A stretch of 12,795 nucleotides of DNA from Coemansia sp. RSA 1804 (taxonomy: Eukaryota > Kickxellomycota > Kickxellomycetes > Kickxellales > Kickxellaceae): contig JANBTH010000678.1 of NCBI GenBank assembly GCA_027578815.1, positions 1 through 12,795 on the forward strand, read 5' to 3'. Shown piece by piece: positions 7,839 to 12,795 of this stretch. Under the pieces are notes generated by a model. The model saw only the letters and a program-made list of their open reading frames with translations. It was not told the origin of the DNA and did no database searches. The translations under genes were made by a program, and so were the position numbers. How positions within the stretch are numbered: the first letter of the stretch is position 1; every line of letters starts with the position of its first letter.

Positions 7839-8883
7839 TTACATACAGTTGGTTAGTTGGAAGTGATTGCAGTGCACAATGGCTGGTGAAGTGAGTATGA
7901 GGGTGGAAGTTGTCGTCCTGAATCCTTCTTGGTTGAATCTTACCTTCGATGTCAAAGTCGCATGGAATTATAACAAAGCCCGGGTACTTTGTAGTCTTGC
8001 CACGAAACGCATCCTGCCATCGGTCAACGACCATTAGTGGCAGCCTGTGCCACATGTGGTAGTCCAGCTCGTGGAGCTGATCCTCGATACGGCAGACCAT
8101 ATCCTGGTACATACCAGGGTTCACGGAGTCGGCAAAGAACACCATCTCGCGGTTCAGTCTAAGGACTGCGCGCTTGGCATCCTCCTGCGCAGCAGCAGCC
8201 AAGTCGTCGCTGCAGCGCAGACGACCCATCAACGCCGCATGGATCTCGTCGGTTTTGGTTTTGTTGCCAGCGCGGGCGTAGTTGGCTCGCGCCTCGCGTG
8301 CACGCGCAGCACGCAGCTCGGCAATCTTCTGGGCGGTGACGCGACGGTCGCCATTCCGCGTATCCAGCGCTGCTTTGGCTGCCGCATCCGTGATCTCTTG
8401 CACCGCCTCGGGTGCCGTCTTGACGCCTAGCGCATCGCACAGCCGCACCAGATCAAGCGACCGCTGCGCGCATAGCTGCTTCGCGTCAACAATGGAAGCA
8501 GCTGCAGTAGTGGTGAAGGCAAACGAAACAGACTGCAACGACCCGCTCTCTGTGCGCCATGTGAACTTCAGCGGCGCAGACGTCAGATCCTTGCTTTTCG
8601 ACGACGGCTCGGGAATGTGCGGCTCGGCGGGTCGGCGGAGCACTGGTGCCAATAGGTCCTGCAGCCGTTGCACTGACGCTTGGTTGGCTCGCTTGGCCGT
8701 GGGGTTGTGCGCAAAGAAGTCTGGGTGTACCTTGAGGAGAACGCCGCGCAGCAGCGGTTTGACCAGCGTCTGCAGTCTTGTGCAGTCTGTCATAGCACTA
8801 AGAACAAGGGAGAGATAAAAATGTACAGGGACCAAACGTAGAGGACACGGATGACGCAGAGGCAAGGAAAATATAGCCACCAT
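7839..8883 (-). CDS. TCAIM-like mitochondrial protein with DUF4460/DUF4461-type architecture, two exons 8883-7944 and 7882-7839
   Basis: The spliced product from the ATG at 8883 has 327 residues. Near the N-terminus, LLRGVLLKVHPDFFAHNP (45-61) carries the VHPDFF motif, a J-domain-like HPD, and is followed by ANQASVQRLQDLL. This is the pattern of DUF4460 as found in T-cell activation inhibitor, mitochondrial (TCAIM). An Ala/Arg/Lys-rich helix follows (165-205), then a C-terminal region with MVFFADSVNPGM and YPGFVIIPCDF, in the DUF4461 position. The first 30 residues from 8883 hold Arg and His but no acidic residue, consistent with a mitochondrial presequence; an alternative start at 8793 (MTDCTRLQ) would lack it. 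TCAIM's molecular role is poorly defined. Without the terminal intron the frame would run on to 7825. Family assignment is fairly good; start and last exon are less sure. Confidence 0.72.
7883..7943 (-). other. Probable 61-bp terminal intron of the TCAIM-like gene
   Basis: On the minus strand the donor is GAAG|GTAAGA, a near-ideal 5' site, and the acceptor is CTTCACCAG|CC, with a CTCAC branch-like sequence just before it. Splicing changes the tail after residue 313 to a short AIVHCNHFQLTNCM end. Unspliced, the frame also stays open and encodes about 34 different residues to a stop at 7825. An alternative acceptor (ATTCAG) 36 bases after the donor is also in range, but would leave a very short intron. 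Confidence 0.55.
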
Positions 8884-9047
8884 TCTTGCGTTTTTGCAAG
8901 CGTTTGAGGGGACTGTGGCGCAGATAGGGTCGGCTGTGCTGGTTATGGCTCGGTTCGGAAATCCACGAGGGGCTGATGCTTGTTGAATAAACAAATCAGA
9001 TCTGTTTTCCTTGATTTTCTGCGGTACCTAATCGTCGTCTTGGTCGA

Positions 9048-9094
9048 TTGGTAAGATCCACTGTGTAGTGGAGAGCCGTAACCCCTCTTACTGA
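9048..9094. other. Stem-loop-forming segment of unknown role
   Basis: GTAAGA (9051-9056) pairs with TCTTAC (9086-9091), and directly stacked on it TCCACT (9057-9062) pairs with AGTGGA (9067-9072) around a GTGT loop. This leaves a 13-base bulge on one side. The outer helix can extend by U-A and two G-U pairs (9048-9050 with 9092-9094). It could be part of a small RNA, a leader structure or a protein-binding site, or chance. No known RNA family is recognised. Confidence 0.35.
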
Positions 9095-9195
9095 CAAAAG
9101 GAAATGGGTCATAGGGTTTGATTCGGATTGCGCAGCGCAAGCCCGATGAAGTCTGGGATCCGCTCATATTTCGGGAAAAAAATCTGAGTCTGTTG

Positions 9196-9213
9196 GGGAG
9201 TATAAAATCTCCC
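9196..9213 (+). promoter_or_regulatory. TATA box (TATAAAAT, 9201-9208) inside a small inverted repeat
   Basis: TATAAAAT is flanked by GGGAG on the left and CTCCC on the right, a perfect 5-bp inverted repeat. It sits about 400 bp before the ATG at 9601, so transcription from it would give a long CT-rich leader or one shortened by splicing at the acceptor-like site near 9579. It is the best TATA match in the window. Confidence 0.55.
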
Positions 9214-9600
9214 ACCGCTTTTATCCTAATTTATTTCATCTTTTCACCCTCTCTTGCTCTTTAGCCGCGTGTTCGTTTTACTCTTTCGTTTTCGCTTTCT
9301 CTTTTCTTTTTTCCTTTTGACTTTTCAGCTGTGAAAGTTTGTTCGTTGCATTTCTCTCTTTCTGGTTATTCTTTTCTTTTCAATAAGCAATCGCCTGTGG
9401 TTTATTTTCTTTTGCAGCGTTTGGTTATTTTTGCTTGTTGAATTTCTCTGTTATTTGCATAATAGAAGGGACGCCGCTTCTTTGTTCTTTGATACTTTGG
9501 CCAGTCCTGCAATTTAGCTTTCTTGCCTTCGTTTTTTCTCTCTCTCTCTCGCTGAATATTGTCTTTGGCATTCTTGCAGGGAGAGCTTGCTATAACCGAC

Positions 9601-10125
9601 ATGGCACAAAACGCGAGTCTCGCAGGCTTTGTTGCAAAGGGAAAGCGGCGACGTGCAGATACCATTGAGCACGGACATACAGCGGGCGAGCGGCATCGGG
9701 TGCTTGGTAAGCGACATCGCCACGTAATCCAGCGTCAGGACGGCCTACAAAAGCATCAGGCATATGATTCCGCTACTGTTCTGGCTGGCAATGACTATCT
9801 TTGGCAGCAGAGCATGATGACGTGTGCTGCGCTGGAGCCGATGCTGCTGGACGACTGCGATGAGCTGCCGCACGGGAAGGAAGTACTGCCAAATGGCGTC
9901 GGCATGCTTGCCACGCCAGCTACCTCGCCACCGCATGGTGCTTCCGACAGCGATGGACACTGTAGCGCTGGTGTTTGTGACAGCGGCGATGGCGATGGCG
10001 ATGGCGATGAGGATGATGAATGGGACGATGATGAGCTGGACCCGACAAGCGAGTACTACGAGATAAACAAGCTGCTTGGTCAGCTGCACCGAGAACGCAC
10101 CATGCGCCAGAGACAGCGCGGGTGA
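9601..10125 (+). CDS. Unrecognised 174-residue protein with basic N-terminus and acidic C-terminal tract
   Basis: I do not recognise this family. The chosen start is the ATG after a splice-acceptor-like TTCTTGCAG; the frame extends upstream only through non-ATG codons and probable leader. The N-terminus is basic (KGKRRRAD at 13-20, then several Arg/His and LGKRHRH), like a nuclear localisation signal. The middle (60-90) is hydrophobic to acidic. Residues 127-147 are Gly/Asp then Asp/Glu rich, from four perfect GGCGAT units plus GAT/GAC codons. The tail DPTSEYYEINKLLGQLHRER (147-166) looks like a conserved amphipathic helix or short linear motif. Coding bias like the neighbours, a TATA box upstream and a defined end make it a credible gene. 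The layout (basic, acidic, helical tail) suggests a nuclear or regulatory protein, but that is inference only. Confidence 0.68.
   Translation: MAQNASLAGFVAKGKRRRADTIEHGHTAGERHRVLGKRHRHVIQRQDGLQKHQAYDSATVLAGNDYLWQQSMMTCAALEPMLLDDCDELPHGKEVLPNGVGMLATPATSPPHGASDSDGHCSAGVCDSGDGDGDGDEDDEWDDDELDPTSEYYEINKLLGQLHRERTMRQRQRG
9985..10008 (+). repeat. Four perfect GGCGAT units coding Gly-Asp repeats
   Basis: The hexamer is repeated exactly four times and is followed by a GAT/GAC-rich stretch. In the gene at 9601 it encodes GDGDGDGD, leading into the acidic tract. Confidence 0.95.
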
Positions 10126-10871
10126 TAGGCGGGCGATGAATGAGCGATAGAGTGAGGGAAGCGGTTATCGTGACTCCTCTTTCTGTTCCTCACTCCTCAA
10201 GTTGTCGGTTGACTTCCGTACCACCCGCCCATTTCGCCTTTTTACTTGGCCAAGCCAATCAGCGGTTGATGGGATGTCCTCAGCTAGACTTTTTCCTTTG
10301 AGGGGTCTGATGCGAGCGCAAGCTTTGCAAGCTGTTTGTTTGTTTGCTTGCTTTTCTGCTCAAGCGGAGCCACAAAGAAGCATATGCAGCAGATACCTGC
10401 GTAGATCGTCATCGCAATGTTTCCTTTGCGGAGAAAACGTGCATGCTTCGGCTGCATATGCACCGGTTTGTGTGTTGTTCTTTTGGGGGGTGAGCAAGTG
10501 TTTGGTTGGTATCCCAATGCGTGCATGTCTCCCCTTTCCTTTGACAGTCAAGCATCGCCTCTCTTTCTAAATCTCCCAAGAAACATCGTCGGTGTTTTTG
10601 CAGGTATTTTCTCCTTATATCGCGTCTATCCGCGCTGTCTCTCTCTTCTCCTCTTCTCCTCTCCCTTGCTCTCATCCATTCTGTATTATTTGTCAGCTTA
10701 CATTTACATCTCTACTAGCTCTTCTATTGTGCATTGCCAAAACGCGTCTGTTCTCGGCCGTGTAATAAACTCTCACCATTAACACTACAACCTTATTGCC
10801 TTGATTCTCATTTACATTATACTCTGCACTTTGCATCCATCGAAACACATACCAGCATAGCAAAAGTCGCA
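10126..10871 (+). other. Intergenic region before the first Tvp15-like gene
   Basis: 746 bp without a supported gene. It should hold the 3' UTR of the preceding gene and the promoter of the next. There is a 10-bp palindrome CTTGGCCAAG (10245-10254) joined to a CCAATCA box (10255-10261), a TTTG microsatellite ending in GCTTG (10335-10350), and CT-rich tracts at about 10560-10680. The plus-strand frame crossing 10202-10570 begins with TTG, is Cys/Ser/Phe-rich and resembles nothing known. Confidence 0.55.
10245..10261 (+). promoter_or_regulatory. CTTGGCCAAG palindrome adjoining a CCAAT box
   Basis: CCAATCA is the core bound by the fungal Hap/NF-Y complex, here directly after a perfect 10-bp palindrome. 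It is 610 bp upstream of the Tvp15-like ATG and 120 bp past the previous stop, so its target is uncertain and chance is possible. Confidence 0.3.
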
Positions 10872-11297
10872 ATGGAAGTGGTTTACAAGCGTCGCGTACT
10901 CTCCGCAAAGGACATCGTGTGGCGGATGATAAACTTTGTAGTAGCTGCGCTGTGGATAGCAGTGGCGGTGTTTCATTTTGTCGACCGCACATTTCAAGCA
11001 GTGATGCCCGGCGTTGCACTGATATTCATCGGTGTGTTTTCGATCTTGTTCGAGTTTTACCGGCCGGCAGTGGTTGTGGAGAACTGCTACTTTTTGTGGA
11101 ACTTTATGGGCCGCGGGATATTCCTGCTTCTGATGGGGTGCCTGGCAATGGGCGGCCGTGTCATCAACTACGTGTCGGCTGGATTCTCCTGGGTATTCGG
11201 GTTCCTCTATGTTGTTCTGTGGTTCACTTCGTTTAATCTGTTCCCCATGGTCAACAACACCCGGCACGATATGCCGCCGCAAATGAGCAATGTTTAA
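10872..11297 (+). CDS. COPI-associated/Tvp15-like Golgi membrane protein, copy A
   Basis: 141 residues with four predicted membrane helices at about 18-38, 41-61, 78-98 and 101-121. The family (COPI_assoc, including yeast Tvp15) comprises small tetraspanning proteins of late Golgi/Tlg2-containing vesicles. Visible family features are the FEFY stretch after helix 2 (60-63), the FMGRGIFLLLMGCLAMGGR segment (78-96) with its Gly-Arg-Gly and Gly-Cys-Leu, and YVVLWFTSF at the end of helix 4. The cytosolic N-terminus is short (MEVVYKRRVLSAKD) and the C-terminal tail of about 18 residues ends MPPQMSNV. The ATG at 10872 is the first ATG in frame (agtcgcaATGG); the frame opens earlier only from a TTG. 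A possible poly(A) signal AATAAA lies at 11612. A diverged paralogue follows 1 kb downstream. Confidence 0.82.
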   Translation: MEVVYKRRVLSAKDIVWRMINFVVAALWIAVAVFHFVDRTFQAVMPGVALIFIGVFSILFEFYRPAVVVENCYFLWNFMGRGIFLLLMGCLAMGGRVINYVSAGFSWVFGFLYVVLWFTSFNLFPMVNNTRHDMPPQMSNV

Positions 11298-12298
11298 AAT
11301 TAATCATTCATTTCTATATTATCGTCTCTCATTCTTTTGTTTACTCTTTCTTTTCGTTTAATTACGTCTCCATGAATATATATCATTTGGCATTTCCACA
11401 TTTTATTTAATTTTGCGACGCAGATCCGCTGTGTATGTATTGAAGCCTATCTAGATATGTTCTGAGTAGCCGCTGAGATGCTGCATCCAAAGCCCATCCA
11501 ATCGTTAGGAAGTTTGTGTTGTTGCTGCTGCTTTTTTCATTGTATACAAAATGTGCGCACAGACACAGACCGTGTGGCTTGGGACAATGTGACCAAGGAC
11601 TGCTTTTTAAAAATAAAATATAAAGACCGCCACTGCTATTCATGGCCTGTTCATTTTTGTTTCATTCCTTCAATTGTAATCTCCAAGGGTCCCGCGAGGA
11701 ATAAGAGGATATCTTCTAGAACAAACAACGCATGTCATGCCAGCCAAAGGAAAGGAAAATAAATGCATTAGGCGATCCAGAAGATCTGTCTACTTGTTGT
11801 TTGTTTGTTTGTTTGCTTGTGTATGCGTGCAAATCGGACATTATAGGAAAAGATAGAAAAGCAAGATAATGGAATAGGAAAATGGGCCTTTATGGATATT
11901 TCCTCGTGTTACCCTGGTCGGTTCAGTAAAAAACTAAACAAGAGTGGCGAGATCGGACGGAATAGGTAGTTTATGCGAAGCATACGGAATTTGAACACAT
12001 TGGCAAAAGAAAAGATAAACTCTGTCATAATCTCGGCATTGAAAAGGATTTTTCCTGTATATTTTTGACGTGCGAATGAAAAGAAAGCATGTCAAGTTTC
12101 TTCTTTAGCATCCTTCCATGTCATTTTTCTTTCTTCCGCTATTTCTTTTCTTTTTCTTCCGCGCAAAACCAACGGCTTTTGTATATGTTTCTATACTCTT
12201 TTTATTCCTTATCAATAGTAATAATATTTTTATTCGTCATTCCATACATATAATTATAGCACAGTAGGAGGAAGACGAAAAAAAGATAATATCACAGG
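11298..12298 (+). other. Intergenic region between the two Tvp15-like genes
   Basis: 1.0 kb, AT-rich, with no supported gene. AATAAA occurs at 11612 and 11758 as possible poly(A) signals for copy A. A TTTG tract ending GCTTG (11804-11819) resembles the one upstream of copy A. CT-rich runs at about 12090-12210 and a TATA-like ATATAATTATA near 12248 precede copy B. A 78-residue minus-strand frame (11643-11407) exists but shows no family features. Confidence 0.55.
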
Positions 12299-12795
12299 AT
12301 GGCGTTTACGTACTTTCGCGACCTCAATGCACGGCTGCGTCGGCCAGGCGGGCCGCCATTCTACTTTCGCGTGGCCAACCTAGTGGTTGCGGTGCTGATG
12401 ATAGTGATGGGGATCGTGTTTTTCACATGGGCAGAGTTTGGACGCATTATGCTGGGGATCTTTGAGATTGTGTTTGCGATCTGGATGATAATGTTCGAGG
12501 TGGCGGAGCTGGCGTGGCTGGCCCCGCTTGTGCAGTTCATGTTTACGTGGCGCGGCCGCGGGTTGTTCTACGTGTTTATCGGGTGTCTGACACTGGGCTA
12601 CCGCACAGTTGGATGGATCCTCGGGGCAATTATTATAGCCATCGGGGTGGGATATGTGGTGCTGTCGTTCACGTCCAAGAGGAACGAGAGCTACGTTGGG
12701 GCTGTCGAAACATTCCCGGGAATTGCCAGCGATAACATGTACTACCAGAACTCGGTCAATGTGCAGAAGGCCGGAAGCATTGCAAACATGTACGA
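12299..12795 (+). CDS. COPI-associated/Tvp15-like Golgi membrane protein, copy B (3' end outside window)
   Basis: The ATG at 12299 is preceded by an in-frame TAA at 12287-12289, so the start is well bounded. 165 codons plus two bases are present and the frame is still open at the window edge. Four hydrophobic segments lie at about 24-43, 47-66, 86-101 and 104-123. The same landmarks as copy A occur in the same order: an N-LVVAVLMI first helix, FE after helix 2 (66-67), RGRGLFYVFIGCLTLGYR (85-102), and YVVLSFTS (119-126). Copy B has a longer, different cytosolic N-terminus with Arg-rich FRDLNARLRRPGG, and a longer polar C-terminal tail rich in Tyr/Asn (YVGAVETFPG, NMYYQNSVN) which might carry sorting signals such as Tyr-based motifs (inference). 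A paralogue of the upstream gene, clearly diverged rather than a recent copy. Confidence 0.82.
   Translation, partial: MAFTYFRDLNARLRRPGGPPFYFRVANLVVAVLMIVMGIVFFTWAEFGRIMLGIFEIVFAIWMIMFEVAELAWLAPLVQFMFTWRGRGLFYVFIGCLTLGYRTVGWILGAIIIAIGVGYVVLSFTSKRNESYVGAVETFPGIASDNMYYQNSVNVQKAGSIANMY

Larger units (their letters stand above)
8884..9600. other. Divergent intergenic region between the TCAIM-like gene and the unrecognised gene at 9601
   Basis: No convincing coding gene. Left part (8884-9040): TCAIM-like promoter and leader, no clear TATA. Centre (about 9048-9140): a segment of mixed composition that can fold, described separately. Right part: TATA box at 9201, then 340 bp of CT-rich sequence on the plus strand leading to the ATG at 9601. 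Within it, TTCTTGCAG at 9571-9579 and TTTTGCAG at 9410-9417 look like splice acceptors, so the leader may contain an intron; GTGAAA near 9332 is a possible donor. A 90-residue minus-strand frame (9215-8943) lies here but has no recognisable family. Confidence 0.55.

Noticed and set aside
8950..9190. tRNA or C/D snoRNA in the segment with GATGAAG and CTGA sequences
   Set aside because: No tRNA B box or cloverleaf can be built. The C-box-like sequence departs from RTGATGA at two positions and there is no closing stem next to the CTGA.
8943..9215. 90-codon minus-strand frame in the divergent region
   Set aside because: It starts in the TATA-flanking repeat, overlaps the foldable segment and has no family features. 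It could be revisited if transcripts show it.
9601..9700. Resemblance of the GKRRRADTIEHGH segment to the Arg-rich element of Dif1/Spd1-type ribonucleotide reductase inhibitors
   Set aside because: The match is only a few spaced Gly/Arg positions with no supporting second block, too weak to name a function.
10202..10570. 122-codon plus-strand open frame upstream of the first Tvp15-like gene
   Set aside because: It begins with TTG, has Cys/Ser/Phe-rich composition without domain features, and overlaps promoter-like DNA.
11407..11643. 78-codon minus-strand frame followed at once by an AATAAA-like signal
   Set aside because: No recognisable motif, no upstream promoter signal and no coding bias; the signal is expected in AT-rich DNA.
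1..12795. Mobile elements, CRISPR arrays, bacterial-type operons or viral genes
   Set aside because: No transposase, integrase or reverse transcriptase motifs, no long terminal repeats, and no regularly spaced direct repeats were seen; all recognised genes are eukaryotic housekeeping types.

Overview
The window looks like nuclear DNA from a fungus, most likely an early-diverging, non-Dikarya lineage; a Kickxellomycotina-like genome would fit, but this is inference. The gene set is eukaryotic: a DRG2/Rbg2 GTPase, Mo25/Hym1, a eukaryotic-type MATE transporter, a probable Las1 C-terminus, a TTC9-like TPR co-chaperone, a TCAIM-like DUF4460 protein and two COPI-associated/Tvp15-type membrane proteins. 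Coding DNA is GC-rich at third positions. Intergenic DNA is AT-rich with long CT runs on the sense side of several leaders. Introns are few and short. There are no bacterial operons, mobile elements, CRISPR arrays or recognisable tRNA/rRNA genes.

Layout. 1-864 (+) is the 3' end of a probable LAS1 gene. 1128-2219 (+) is an intronless DRG2. Convergent to it, 2348-4069 (-) is a MATE transporter whose C-terminus carries a 15-Asp tract encoded by a pure GTC/GAC microsatellite. 4676-5761 (-) is Mo25. A 1.16 kb divergent promoter region separates Mo25 from a TTC9-like TPR gene (6925-7654, +), split by one intron that appears to use a rare GC-AG splice pair. Convergent to that gene is a TCAIM-like gene (8883-7839, -) with a probable 61-bp intron just before its stop. 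A second divergent region (8884-9600) holds a good TATA box and a stem-loop-forming segment. It leads to an unrecognised 174-residue acidic-tailed protein (9601-10125, +). The right end carries two tandem, diverged members of the COPI_assoc/Tvp15 family: a complete one (10872-11297) and one (12299 onward) that runs off the window.

The genes are housekeeping genes without one shared pathway. Las1 and DRG2 both touch ribosome biogenesis or translation. Mo25 acts in cell polarity (RAM/MOR-type kinase) signalling. The two Tvp15-like proteins belong to Golgi/COPI membranes. I see no compact novel defence or metabolic system. The points most worth checking are the GC-AG intron, the tandem Tvp15-like pair, the intact Hsp90/Hsp70-type carboxylate clamp in the small TPR protein, the poly-Asp microsatellite tail, the unrecognised protein at 9601, and the structured segment near 9050.
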